Of a stretch of 64,000 nt of DNA, positions 25,894 through 36,148 are shown one piece after another; position 1 is the stretch's first letter; each line of letters opens with the position of its first letter. The stretch comes from Mycobacterium sp. 155 (GTDB lineage Bacteria; Actinomycetota; Actinomycetes; Mycobacteriales; Mycobacteriaceae): NCBI RefSeq assembly GCF_000373905.1, contig NZ_KB892705.1:62001-126000 (forward strand), in the 5' to 3' direction. The notes beneath the pieces are model-generated. The model was not told where the DNA came from, searched no databases, and saw only the letters and a list, made by a program, of their open reading frames with translations. Made by a program: the position numbers and the translations under genes.

Positions 25894-28800
25894 CGCCGCT
25901 CGGCGATCGGGAAGCCGAACTTCGCAACTGGTTGGTCGACTACCTCGTTACCAACATCGGCTGCAGCCCCGACCAGATCGACCTCGACGCGCCCCTGAAC
26001 GAACAGGGCGTGGGTTCGCGCGACGCGGTGGTCTTGTCGGGTGAGCTGTCCGAGTTGTTGGGACGTCCCGTCTCGCCGGTGGACTTCTGGCAGAACCCGA
26101 CCCTCAACAGCCTCGTCCACGCGCTGATCAATCCCGATACGGAGCCGATGGTCGTGGCCGACGCCACGGGCGGCGCAGAGGACGAGCCGATCGCCGTCAT
26201 CGGGCTGGGCTGCCGGCTGCCAGGCGATGTCAACGGACCGAACGCGCTGTGGGACTTTCTAGTCGCTGGCCGCTCAGCGGTGGGAACCGTGCCCGACGAT
26301 CGGTGGCAGTCGTTCGACGATGGCTCGGCGGAAACGTCGGCGGCATTGGCGAACACCACGCGGTGGGGCTCCTTTCTCAGCGACATCGCCGGTTTCGACG
26401 CCGAGTTCTTCGGGATCACGCCGCGCGAAGCCGACTACATCGATCCGCAGCAGCGTCTACTGCTCGAAGTCGCCGTGGAGGCGCTCGAGCATGCCGGTAT
26501 CCCAGCCGAGTCGCTTCGGCGCACTCAGACCGGGGTCTTCGTGGGCGCCAGTGGAAGCGAATACGGGTACATGGCCGCCCGTGACCTCAGCAAGATCGAC
26601 GTCTGGTCGGGTACGGGCGGGGCCCTGAGCATCATCTCCAATCGGCTTTCCTACTTCCTCGACCTGCGCGGTCCGTCGCTCACCGTCGACACCGCCTGCT
26701 CGTCTTCGCTGGTTGCGGTGCACCTGGCCTGCCAGAGCCTGCGTACGGGCCAGTCCGAGCTGGCGATCGCCGCAGGAGTAAACCTGCTCCTCTCGCCTGC
26801 CGTGACGGGCAGCCTCGACGCAGCAGGAGCGATGTCGCCGACCGGTGCCTGCCACACCTTCGACGCCGCCGCTGACGGATACGTCCGCGGCGAGGGTTGT
26901 GGCGTCGCAGTGCTCAAGCGACTCTCCGATGCACTCCGTGACGGAGACCGGGTGCTTTCAGTCGTCCGCGGCTCAGCGGTCAATCAGGACGGCCGATCCA
27001 ACGGATTGATGGCACCGAACCCGGCTGCCCAGGTGGCAGTGTTACGCGCCGCCGTCACGGACGCGGGCGTCAAGCCCTCCGAGGTCGACTACGTCGAGGC
27101 GCACGGAACCGGAACACTGCTCGGCGACCCCATCGAAGCCCGTGCGCTCGGCACCGTCTACGGGCGCGGGCGGCAACCGGACGCGCCGCTGCTCGCCGGT
27201 TCGGTCAAGACCAATCTGGGCCACCTGGAGGCCGCCGCGGGCATCGTCGGGCTGATCAAGGCGACGCTCGCCGTGCAACGCGGCACGATCCCGGCCAATC
27301 TGCACTTCGATACCCCCAACTCGCACATCCCCTTCGACGAGCTACGGCTGAAGGTGGTAACCGAGACGACCAAGTGGCCGGCAACCGGACGTCCGCGACG
27401 GGCCGGAGTGTCGGCGTTCGGTTTCGGCGGCACGAACGCGCACGTGGTCCTGGAACAGGGTCCTTCGGCAATCGCGCCGGATCCGGTGGTGGTACCCGCG
27501 GTCACCACGCTCGTGGTCACCGGCAAGGACGCCGAGAGGGTCGCCACGATGGCCACCGCGCTGGCCGACTGGATGACCGATGCCGGCGCGCTCGTGCCGC
27601 TGCCCGACATCGCGCACACGCTGAGTCATCACCGCAGCCAGCACCCGACGTTTGCCACCGTCTGCGCGGCCGACCGCGCCGAAGCCGTTGCCGGACTGCG
27701 CTCGGTCGCGGCTGGGCAACCGGCAACCGGCGTCGTCAGCCCACACCAGGGACCGTGCGGTTCCGGGACGGTGTTCGTCTACTCGGGCCAGGGTTCGCAG
27801 TGGGCGGGGATGGGTCGCCGGCTGCTCGCCGACGAACCGGCGTTCGCCGCCGCCGTCGCCGAGCTAGAGCCGGATTTCGTTGCCCAGGTTGGGTTCTCGC
27901 TGCACGACGTGCTCGCCGGTGCCGAGGAGCTCATCGGCATCGAGCGGATTCAGCCGGTGTTGGTCGGCGTTCAGTTGGCGTTGACCGCGTTGTGGCGCTC
28001 GTACGGGGTCGAGCCGGATGCGGTGATCGGGCATTCGATGGGCGAGGTGACCGCTGCGGTGGTGGCAGGCGCTCTGACGCCAGCGCAGGGACTACAGGTC
28101 ATCACAACCCGGTCGCGCTTGATGTCCGAACGCGCCGAAAAGGGCGCGATTGCTCTGCTGGAGCTCGATGCGCCGACTGTCGAGGCGATGATCGCCGATT
28201 TCCCAGAGGTTACGGTGGCGGTGTATGCCTCACCGAGCCAGACCGTGGTCGCGGGGCCCACCGATGCTGTTGATGCCGTCGTCGCCAGGGCGATTCAGCA
28301 GAATACGTTCGCCCGCAGAGTAAACGTCGATGTCGCGTCCCACCACGCGATGATGGACCCCATCCTGCCGGAGTTGCGGGAGGCGTTAGCTGATCTGACG
28401 CCGAGGCATCCGCTCATCCCGGTCATCAGTACGGTCGAAAATGCCAGTGCCGCAACGCTGTTCGATGCCGATTACTGGGCAGTCAACCTGCGCAACCCGG
28501 TCCGGTTCAGCCGGGCCGTCGCCACCGCGGGCGCCACCCACTGCACCTTCGTCGAGATCAGCCCGCACCCGTTGCTCACCAAGGCGATTTCCGACACCCT
28601 CGACGACCCGGCCACCGGTAACGAGCACCACCACAGCCTCGGCACGCTGCAGCGCGATGCTCACGACACCGTTGAATTTCACACGAACCTCAACGCGACA
28701 CACACCGCCCGGCCACCGTCCGGCGATCACGGGCCCGAGCCGCATCCCGCCATCCCGATCACCCCGTGGCGCCACACTCGGCACTGGATGGATGTCACAC

Positions 28801-30650
28801 CCGCCTTGTTCGCCGACGGCTTTGGGGCTCGCCGCCCGCACCGGCTGCCGGCAGGCGACAGCAGCCCGATCCCGGCGGACTGGCTGTACGAGCCGGCGTG
28901 GCCCGTACACCCACTATCCGCGGCCGACATTGCGGGCGTCGGCCCCTGGCTGGTGCTCGGGGACGCGGACCTGGGCGCCGAACTCGGTCGCGGGCCGGGT
29001 CTTGCTACCGACTGGATCACCGACCGGACCGCATTGCGCACCGCACTGGCTGAAGTGGACAACGTGCTACTCGCGCCGGCCGCCACTGGCGTCGCGATCG
29101 ACGTCGCGTCCGCGTACGCATTGTTCAACGAAGCCAGAAGTCTTGTCGAAGAAGTGCTTTCGGTGTCCTCGCCGCCGCGGCTCTACTTCGTCACCCGCAA
29201 TGCCCAGCCGGTGGCCGAAGGTGATCGCGCCAATTCGACACATGCCGTCCTGTGGGGTCTCGGCCGCACGCTGGCACTCGAACATCCCGAAATCTGGGGC
29301 GGCGTGGTCGATGTCGACGACTCACTGCCCGCCGTTCTGGCCGCGCGGCATGTGCTGACCGAAGCGCAACCCGGCGAGCGGGAGGATCAGGTCGTCTACC
29401 GGGCGGGTGCCCGGCACGTGCCACGTCTGCAACGACGGACACCTCTGCAGGTCGACACCGGCCTGCTCGGCCAGGACACCAGCCACCTGGTCATCGGCGC
29501 CACCGGCCGCATCGGGCCACATCTGATCCAGCAGCTTGCCGACATGGGTGCCAAAACCATCGTCGCGGTATCGCGAAACCCCGGCGGGCGGCTCGATGAA
29601 CTGGCCCAACGCCTTTCGTCGACGGGCACGACGTTGGTCCAGGTGGCTGCCGATGCGGGAGATGAAGCCACGATGGCGGCGCTGTTCGACCGGTTCGGCA
29701 CCGATCTGCCTGCGCTGGAGGGCATCTACCTGGCGGCCTTCGCAGGCGGACCCGTCGCGTTGTCCGAAATGACATCCGACGACGTCGAGGCCATGTTCGG
29801 ACCGAAGCTGGATGCGCTCGCCGTACTGCACACCCTTTCGCTACGAACGTCCATTCGCCACTTCCTCATGTTCTCGTCGATCTCCGGTCTCCTCGGTTCA
29901 CGCTGGCTGGCCCACTACACGGCGACCAGCAACTTCCTCGACACCTTCGCCTACGCCAGGCGCAACATGGGTCTGCCGGCTGCCGTGGTGAACTGGGGAT
30001 TGTGGAAATCGTTGTCCGACTTGCAATCCGATGCACAATCGGTGATGTCGGACACTGGGCTGGTGCCGATGCCCGACGAGGTGGCCATCCGCGCCCTGTC
30101 GTTGGTGCTGGCTCCCGATGCGCCGCCGCGGTACACGGTCGCCGAGGTGGATTGGCCACTGCTGGCCGCGGCGTACCGCACCCGCGGAGCACTGCGGATC
30201 GTCGACGACGTGCTGGCGGTCGACTCGGACCCGGACAAGTCCATCCCGGAGACCGAGTTCGGCAAGGCCCTGCGCGAATGCCCACCCGAACGGCGTCGCG
30301 GAATGCTGGCTGACCACATCGCCACGTTGGCGTCGGACGCCATGGGACTGGCGCCGGCGGAGACGCTGGACCCGGCGGCGGGGTTCTTCCAACTCGGCAT
30401 GAACTCGCTGATGGGTGTCTCGCTTCAGCGCAGCCTTGGCACGAGCCTGGGCATCGCGCTGCCTGCAGCGGTCATCTACGAGTATCCCTCCATCTCGCGT
30501 CTTACCGACGCTCTGTACGAGCGCATGGGCTATGTGAGCACGGACGACATCCCGGCGACGGCTAGATCGGGCCTCGGTGCCCGAGCCCAGCAGCGCGCCA
30601 AGGCCCGCCAGCAAGCCCGGGCGGGCAGAAGGAAAGGACATGGGGTCTAG
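25890..30650 (+). CDS. Type I polyketide synthase, ACP-KS-AT-KR-ACP (PpsA-like)
   Basis: A 1586-residue modular PKS. Domains: N-terminal ACP (about 5-75, Ser43 in GVGSRDAVVLSG); KS (about 94-515, Cys in DTACSSSLVAVH, His in EAHGTGT and KTNLGHLEAAAG); AT (about 625-920, GHSMGEVTA and VASH); no DH or ER; KR (about 1190-1380, GATGRIG); C-terminal ACP (about 1470-1545, FQLGMNSLMGV). The N-terminal half closely resembles PpsA, which accepts the FAAL-activated fatty acid, while the KR-ACP half looks more like PpsD (as recalled). One extension to a beta-hydroxyacyl chain is predicted. In the KR, the usual Asn four residues after the catalytic Tyr is Ser (YTATSN). The start ATG is coupled to the short ORF upstream. 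Confidence 0.92.
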   Translation: MTPLGDREAELRNWLVDYLVTNIGCSPDQIDLDAPLNEQGVGSRDAVVLSGELSELLGRPVSPVDFWQNPTLNSLVHALINPDTEPMVVADATGGAEDEPIAVIGLGCRLPGDVNGPNALWDFLVAGRSAVGTVPDDRWQSFDDGSAETSAALANTTRWGSFLSDIAGFDAEFFGITPREADYIDPQQRLLLEVAVEALEHAGIPAESLRRTQTGVFVGASGSEYGYMAARDLSKIDVWSGTGGALSIISNRLSYFLDLRGPSLTVDTACSSSLVAVHLACQSLRTGQSELAIAAGVNLLLSPAVTGSLDAAGAMSPTGACHTFDAAADGYVRGEGCGVAVLKRLSDALRDGDRVLSVVRGSAVNQDGRSNGLMAPNPAAQVAVLRAAVTDAGVKPSEVDYVEAHGTGTLLGDPIEARALGTVYGRGRQPDAPLLAGSVKTNLGHLEAAAGIVGLIKATLAVQRGTIPANLHFDTPNSHIPFDELRLKVVTETTKWPATGRPRRAGVSAFGFGGTNAHVVLEQGPSAIAPDPVVVPAVTTLVVTGKDAERVATMATALADWMTDAGALVPLPDIAHTLSHHRSQHPTFATVCAADRAEAVAGLRSVAAGQPATGVVSPHQGPCGSGTVFVYSGQGSQWAGMGRRLLADEPAFAAAVAELEPDFVAQVGFSLHDVLAGAEELIGIERIQPVLVGVQLALTALWRSYGVEPDAVIGHSMGEVTAAVVAGALTPAQGLQVITTRSRLMSERAEKGAIALLELDAPTVEAMIADFPEVTVAVYASPSQTVVAGPTDAVDAVVARAIQQNTFARRVNVDVASHHAMMDPILPELREALADLTPRHPLIPVISTVENASAATLFDADYWAVNLRNPVRFSRAVATAGATHCTFVEISPHPLLTKAISDTLDDPATGNEHHHSLGTLQRDAHDTVEFHTNLNATHTARPPSGDHGPEPHPAIPITPWRHTRHWMDVTPALFADGFGARRPHRLPAGDSSPIPADWLYEPAWPVHPLSAADIAGVGPWLVLGDADLGAELGRGPGLATDWITDRTALRTALAEVDNVLLAPAATGVAIDVASAYALFNEARSLVEEVLSVSSPPRLYFVTRNAQPVAEGDRANSTHAVLWGLGRTLALEHPEIWGGVVDVDDSLPAVLAARHVLTEAQPGEREDQVVYRAGARHVPRLQRRTPLQVDTGLLGQDTSHLVIGATGRIGPHLIQQLADMGAKTIVAVSRNPGGRLDELAQRLSSTGTTLVQVAADAGDEATMAALFDRFGTDLPALEGIYLAAFAGGPVALSEMTSDDVEAMFGPKLDALAVLHTLSLRTSIRHFLMFSSISGLLGSRWLAHYTATSNFLDTFAYARRNMGLPAAVVNWGLWKSLSDLQSDAQSVMSDTGLVPMPDEVAIRALSLVLAPDAPPRYTVAEVDWPLLAAAYRTRGALRIVDDVLAVDSDPDKSIPETEFGKALRECPPERRRGMLADHIATLASDAMGLAPAETLDPAAGFFQLGMNSLMGVSLQRSLGTSLGIALPAAVIYEYPSISRLTDALYERMGYVSTDDIPATARSGLGARAQQRAKARQQARAGRRKGHGV

Positions 30651-30652
30651 TG

Positions 30653-33600
30653 ATGGACACCGAAACAACCGACTCGAATAAATTGCCGCCCAACGCGATT
30701 GCGGTCATCGGTATGGCGGGGCGGTTTCCCGGCGCAAACTCGGTGACACAGTTCTGGGACAACTTGTGCAGCGGTGAGGAATCCGTCACGACGCTGTCCG
30801 AGGAGGCGCTCACCGCCGCGGGCGTGAGTGCGAAGACGTTGGAGAGTCCCGCGTACGTCCGGCGCGCGGCGCTGGTCGACGGGATCGACGAGTTCGACGC
30901 GGAATACTTCGGGATGACTCCCTACACCGCTCGGATGATGGACCCCCAACAGCGACTGTTTCTGCAGACTGCATGGCATGCGTTCGAAGATTCCGGATAC
31001 GACCCCGCCACCTACGACGGAGCGATCGGTGTTTTCGGGGCGAGCACTGCCAGCGGCTACCTGTTGCACAACCTGATGTCGCACCGCGACCAGAAGACGC
31101 TCGTCGGCGAGGGCATCACCGTCGACATGTTCAACCTGGTCCTGCTCAACGACAAGGACTACCCGGCGACGCGGGTGTCGCACCAGTTCAACCTGCGCGG
31201 ACCGAGTCTTTCGGTGCAGACCGCCTGTTCGTCATCGCTGGTCGCGGTGCACCTGGCGTGCCAGAGCCTGTTGTCCGGTGAATCCGACATGGTGCTCGCG
31301 GGCGCCGCCGCGATCCGGGTGCCACATCATGTCGGCTATTTATACGAGCCGGGCGCGATGGTGTCGCAGTCCGGCCACTGCCGACCGTTCGACGCGAGGT
31401 CTGACGGCACCATCTTCGGCAGCGGAGTCGCGGCGGTGGTGCTCAAGCCGTTGCGGGCAGCGCTCGACGACGGTGACCGCATCCACGCCGTCATCCGCGG
31501 TTCGGCGATCAACAACGACGGCGCGGTGAAGATGACCTATGCGGCACCTGCTATCACCGGCCAGGCAGAGGTCATCGCCGAAGCACACGCCGTCGCCGAC
31601 GTCGACGCCTCGACCATCGGATTCGTCGAGACGCACGGAACCGGTACCCCGCTGGGCGACCCGATCGAAGTCGAGGCACTGCGTCAGGCCTTCGAGGTAT
31701 CGGAGTCAGTCCGGTCCGGCCCGTGCGTGCTGGGCTCGGTCAAGTCGAACATCGGCCACCTGGATGCGGCGTCCGGTGTTGCCGGCCTCATCAAGGCGAT
31801 CTTGTGCCTGAAGAATCGGGCGATTCCCCCGACCCTGCACTACACCGCACCGAATCCAGAACTACACCTGGAAAACAGTCCGTTCGTCGTTCAGAACTGT
31901 TATGCGTCTTGGGAATCCGATGCTCCCCGGCGGGCTGGAGTGAGCTCGTTCGGCGTCGGCGGCACCAACGTGCATGTCGTCTTGGAGGAGGCGCCGCAGA
32001 ATTCTTCTGACGGTGCGCAGGCCCCGAGCGGTCCGCAGGTGCTGCTGTTGTCGGCCCGGACCACCGAGTCCCTGCAGGATGCCAGGGCTGCGCTGGCCGC
32101 CGAACTCGCTAGGGACGAACAACTTTCGCTGCCCGACGTGGCGTTCACGCTCGCGGGCCGGCGAGCCTACGAGGTCCGGATGGCCGCCGTCGTCACCGAC
32201 CGCGCCGACGCCGTCGCGGTACTGACCGCCGCGGAACACGACAAAGTGTCGGTCGGACAGTTCCCGCAAGGTATTTCGCCGGCCGCAGAACGGGTGGCAT
32301 TCCTGTTTCCCGGGCAGGGCGCGCAGCACGTCGGCATGGCCCGCGATCTCTACGACACCGAGCCGGTGTTCAAGGAGAACTTCGACCGGTGTGCCGCTGG
32401 CTTTGCCGAGGAACTCGGAATCGAGCTGTCGGCCGAGGTATTCGAGGGGGCTGACCTGGAGCCCACCGACCTGGCGCAGCCAGCGCTGTTCACAGTGGAG
32501 TACGCACTGGCGCAGCTGATCATGTCGTACGGTGTCACCCCGGCGGCGTTGGCTGGCCACAGCATCGGGGAACTGGTGGCCGCCACCGTGGCAGGGATCT
32601 TTGATCTGCCGTCGGCGATCAAGGTGGTGTCGTTGCGCGCTCGTCTGATGCACGCCGCACCGCCCGGTGCCATGGTGGCCGTGGCGGCCAGCCCCGACGA
32701 CATCGCGGAGCATCTGGCCGCCTCGACAGAACCGGTCGACGTCGCCGCCATCAACGAACCGGGCAGCTGTGTGGTGGCAGGCCCGGCGGAAGCCATCCGT
32801 GCGTTCACCGATCGTCTTGCGGTGGCGGGTATCCTGGCGCGACGCGTCCGGACCTCACATGGCTTTCATTCGCAGGCAATGGATGGGGTGCTCGCCCCGT
32901 TTGCCGAATACCTGTCCACCCTCACCCTGCAGGCGCCCCGAATCCCCATGCTGTCCAACGTGACCGGCACGTGGATGACCGATGAGGAAGCGACCGATCC
33001 GCAGCGGTGGTCCCAGCACATCCGCAGCACCGTCCGGTTCGCCGATGAGGTTCAGGAATTGCTCGGCGATACCCACCGGGTGCTCGTCGAGGTAGGGCCC
33101 GGCGGCAGTCTGACCGGCTCTGCGGTGCGGCTGCCTGAGTGGTCGGACGCCCACCGTGCGGTTCGACTCATGCGGCACCCGCTCCAGAGCCGGGATGATC
33201 GCGACGCGTTCCTGCTCGGATTGGGCCAGCTATGGTCGGCCGGAGTCGACGTGCACTGGGCTGCCCGCCACGGTGATCAAGCCAGCCGCGTGACGCTACC
33301 CGGTTATGCCTTTGCACGGCAGCGTCATTGGGTCGAGCCCGCGGCTTTCTCCGCACGGTCGGTCGTACCGGGGCAGGCAACAGACCACGCCGGCCAAAAC
33401 GGGACCGCGGTCGTCGACGCACAGTCGGCCGAGCGCAAGACCGCAAGCGGCACCGATGCCCGCTCGCAGATGCAGGCCACCCTGCAGCGGATTTGGTCGC
33501 AGTGCCTTGGCGTCGACTCGATTGCACCGAGCGACAACTTCTTCGAACTCGGTGGCGACTCGCTGCTGGCGATCGGCGTTGCGATGACTGCGACTCACGA

Positions 33601-35128
33601 GGGAGTGGAGCTCACTCCGCAGGACCTCTATGACCATGGCACCATCGCCGCGCTGGCCGACACCCTTGTCGCTCGCTACGCCTCCGGCAGCCTGGCCAGC
33701 CAGGACACCGAAGAGCTGAATCTGCCACTCCCACCGAATATTCTGCGGTTCCTGGACGGCGGGTTGACCGAGCCGGGCGGCTGGCGCGCGCCGCTGGTGT
33801 TCCGTCTCGACTCGAGCGTCAGTGTCGAGCATGTCCGCGCTGTCATCACTGCGGTGGTCGACCACCACGATGCGTTGCGAATGCGGTTGGTCAACCGCGC
33901 GGGCGTGTGGGAGCAGCAGATCCGCGAACCCGGTGACTTTGCCGACCTGGACCAGCAGTCGCTGCCCGCCGACGCCAAGCCTGGCACGGAGCAGGAGCGC
34001 ACTGCGCTGTCGGTCATCGTCGCTGAAACCATTGCGGGGCAGGACTTGAGCAGCTGGCCATTGACGGCCACGTACGTGACCGACGCGCAGTCAAGCCCGC
34101 GATTCCTGGTTCTCACGGTGCACCAGATGGTCGATGACAGCGTGTCACGCGAGGTGCTGGTGACCGACTTGTTGACCGCGTTCGGACAGGGGTTGGCAGG
34201 TAATGAGATCGCCCTGGAACCGGTAACCACGAGTTGGCGGGAGTGGTCGCGACGGTGTGCGGCGCTGGCCGCGCATCCGGCAGTGCTCGACCGGCGAAGC
34301 TACTGGATCGACAATGCCGCGAAGGCGACGTTGCGGGTAGCCGATATCGCGGTGGTCGGTGCGCCGGGACCCGATGACCTGATCAGGCAGGCCACCGCGT
34401 TGACCCCTGAGCAAACATCGCAACTCGACAACGCGCGGCGGTTATTACAGTCCTCGGTCGAGGAGATCCTGTTGGCCGCGCTGGCCCGTACCCTCGCGAG
34501 CACCGTCGGCGACGGTGTTGCGGCGGTTGACATCTCCGGCGCCGGGCGGTCGGTACTGCGGCCTGAGGTCGACTTACGAAGAACGATCGGCTCGTTCGCG
34601 ACGATCTACCCGATCGCGCTGTCCTGCATCGACATCTCGGGTGCCAGCGCGACACAGCTGCTCGCCGAGGTCAGCCGTACGGTCGAGGCAGTGCCCCACA
34701 ATGGCATCGGGTACGGACTGCTGCGTTATCTGCACGCGCCGACGGCCAGCCTGCTCGGCGCGACGTCCGCATCGGACATCTTCGTCTCCTACCTCGGCAT
34801 GATCCCCGAATGGCAGGAGCGCGACACACCGGTCCAATTCGACAGTGACACCGAGCTGACGGTCAGGGAGACCCTGCCTGGGCTGGGCCATCCAATCGAA
34901 TTACGGGCGTTCCGCCACAGCGGCGTGCTCCACGTGGACTGGTGGTATGACGCCCGACGGGTGCGCAGCGGTACCGTCGAGGCGTTCGTCGAGCAGTTCC
35001 CGACCACGTTGATCGGTCTGATCGACGAAGCGGTAAGTGGCGACGACTACGCCGCAGACGACGATGCCGACGACGAGGCCTTGGCCCTGGTGGACTTGTC
35101 GGCCGCCGTCTTCGATGACGATGAGTAG
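30653..35128 (+). CDS. ppsE: Type I polyketide synthase with C-terminal condensation-like domain (PpsE)
   Basis: About 1491 residues, the size of PpsE (1488). Domains: KS (about 15-440, QTACSSSLVAVH); AT (about 545-850, GHSIGELVA and HGFH); ACP (about 930-1000, LGGDSLLA); condensation-like domain (about 1010-1450) with VHQMVDD, a degenerate form of the HHxxxDG motif also degenerate in PpsE. No KR, DH or ER. PpsE performs the last extension in phthiocerol synthesis and its C-like domain is thought to help release with TesA. The acidic C-terminal tail (DDYAADDDADDEALALVDLS) matches PpsE. The start is ATG 30653 or GTG 30650, which overlaps the previous stop. Confidence 0.93.
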   Translation: MDTETTDSNKLPPNAIAVIGMAGRFPGANSVTQFWDNLCSGEESVTTLSEEALTAAGVSAKTLESPAYVRRAALVDGIDEFDAEYFGMTPYTARMMDPQQRLFLQTAWHAFEDSGYDPATYDGAIGVFGASTASGYLLHNLMSHRDQKTLVGEGITVDMFNLVLLNDKDYPATRVSHQFNLRGPSLSVQTACSSSLVAVHLACQSLLSGESDMVLAGAAAIRVPHHVGYLYEPGAMVSQSGHCRPFDARSDGTIFGSGVAAVVLKPLRAALDDGDRIHAVIRGSAINNDGAVKMTYAAPAITGQAEVIAEAHAVADVDASTIGFVETHGTGTPLGDPIEVEALRQAFEVSESVRSGPCVLGSVKSNIGHLDAASGVAGLIKAILCLKNRAIPPTLHYTAPNPELHLENSPFVVQNCYASWESDAPRRAGVSSFGVGGTNVHVVLEEAPQNSSDGAQAPSGPQVLLLSARTTESLQDARAALAAELARDEQLSLPDVAFTLAGRRAYEVRMAAVVTDRADAVAVLTAAEHDKVSVGQFPQGISPAAERVAFLFPGQGAQHVGMARDLYDTEPVFKENFDRCAAGFAEELGIELSAEVFEGADLEPTDLAQPALFTVEYALAQLIMSYGVTPAALAGHSIGELVAATVAGIFDLPSAIKVVSLRARLMHAAPPGAMVAVAASPDDIAEHLAASTEPVDVAAINEPGSCVVAGPAEAIRAFTDRLAVAGILARRVRTSHGFHSQAMDGVLAPFAEYLSTLTLQAPRIPMLSNVTGTWMTDEEATDPQRWSQHIRSTVRFADEVQELLGDTHRVLVEVGPGGSLTGSAVRLPEWSDAHRAVRLMRHPLQSRDDRDAFLLGLGQLWSAGVDVHWAARHGDQASRVTLPGYAFARQRHWVEPAAFSARSVVPGQATDHAGQNGTAVVDAQSAERKTASGTDARSQMQATLQRIWSQCLGVDSIAPSDNFFELGGDSLLAIGVAMTATHEGVELTPQDLYDHGTIAALADTLVARYASGSLASQDTEELNLPLPPNILRFLDGGLTEPGGWRAPLVFRLDSSVSVEHVRAVITAVVDHHDALRMRLVNRAGVWEQQIREPGDFADLDQQSLPADAKPGTEQERTALSVIVAETIAGQDLSSWPLTATYVTDAQSSPRFLVLTVHQMVDDSVSREVLVTDLLTAFGQGLAGNEIALEPVTTSWREWSRRCAALAAHPAVLDRRSYWIDNAAKATLRVADIAVVGAPGPDDLIRQATALTPEQTSQLDNARRLLQSSVEEILLAALARTLASTVGDGVAAVDISGAGRSVLRPEVDLRRTIGSFATIYPIALSCIDISGASATQLLAEVSRTVEAVPHNGIGYGLLRYLHAPTASLLGATSASDIFVSYLGMIPEWQERDTPVQFDSDTELTVRETLPGLGHPIELRAFRHSGVLHVDWWYDARRVRSGTVEAFVEQFPTTLIGLIDEAVSGDDYAADDDADDEALALVDLSAAVFDDDE

Positions 35129-35140
35129 GTGAGGGAAGCG

Positions 35141-36148
35141 ATGTCGCAGTCGGACGAGGGTTCCGATAAAGGCGTCGACGTCGAAGGCATCGGCAAATCG
35201 TTTGGTTCGGTTGCCGCGCTGCGCGACATCTCGTTCGACGTGGGTCGCGGTGAGGTCGTTGCACTGCTGGGCCCCAACGGTGCCGGTAAGACCACCATGG
35301 TGGAGATTCTGTCGACTCTGACCACGCCAGATCGCGGACGTGCCAGGGTCGCAGGTCATGACGTGGTCACCCGCCCTGCGCTGGTACGCCGGTCGATCAT
35401 GCTGACCGGTCAGCACGTCGCCCTCGACGACATGCTGACCGGATACGAGAACGTGGTGATGTTCGGCCGGCTGCAGGGCCTGAACAAGTCAGATGCCCGC
35501 ACGCGGGCCCGCGATCTGCTGCGCGAGTTCGACCTGACGCACGCCGCCGGCCGGCGGGTCAGCACCTACTCCGGCGGCATGCGCAGACGCGTCGACATCG
35601 CCTGCGGGCTGGTGGTCCGCCCCGAGGTGGTATTCCTCGACGAGCCGACCACTGGCCTGGATCCCCGTAGCAGGCAGGCCATCTGGGAGTTGGTAACCAC
35701 CTTCAAAGAGGCGGGTATCGCGACCTTGCTGACCACTCAGTATCTCGAGGAGGCGGACGCGCTCAGTGACCGCATCATCGTGATCGACCACGGCACCATC
35801 GTCGCGCAGGGAACGGCCGACGAGCTCAAGGAGCGCACGGGCAGCACGTACTGCGAGATCGTGCCCCGCAACCCGGCTGACCTGCCCGCCTTAGTTGAGG
35901 CGCTGGGTTCGCTGGTGCCTGCCGCCAGCCGGCACGCGATGGGACCTGAGTCCGATCGGGTCAGCCTGCCCGCCCTGGACGGCCCCGCCACATTGTCAGC
36001 GGCTCTGTCGCAGTTGAATTCGGCGCATATCGAGCTGGCCGACGTGGTGCTACGCAGGCCGTCACTGGACGACGTGTTCCTCTCGCTGACGGGAAATCCG
36101 GTCGGCGATCCGTCCCCAGCAGGGGTGGCAGACGAGGTGTTCTCGTGA
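35141..36148 (+). CDS. drrA: ABC transporter ATP-binding protein DrrA
   Basis: A 335-residue ABC ATPase of the daunorubicin-resistance type. Walker A GPNGAGKTT, signature YSGGMRRRVDIA, Walker B VVFLDEPTTGLD and the switch region TTQYLEEADALSDR are present. The C-terminal 100 residues (EIVPRNPADLPALVEALG) match M. tuberculosis DrrA. With DrrB and DrrC it exports the finished lipid across the inner membrane. I chose the ATG at 35141 (MSQSDEG), preceded by GAGGGAAG; a GTG at 35129 directly after the ppsE stop would add four residues. Confidence 0.95.
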   Translation: MSQSDEGSDKGVDVEGIGKSFGSVAALRDISFDVGRGEVVALLGPNGAGKTTMVEILSTLTTPDRGRARVAGHDVVTRPALVRRSIMLTGQHVALDDMLTGYENVVMFGRLQGLNKSDARTRARDLLREFDLTHAAGRRVSTYSGGMRRRVDIACGLVVRPEVVFLDEPTTGLDPRSRQAIWELVTTFKEAGIATLLTTQYLEEADALSDRIIVIDHGTIVAQGTADELKERTGSTYCEIVPRNPADLPALVEALGSLVPAASRHAMGPESDRVSLPALDGPATLSAALSQLNSAHIELADVVLRRPSLDDVFLSLTGNPVGDPSPAGVADEVFS

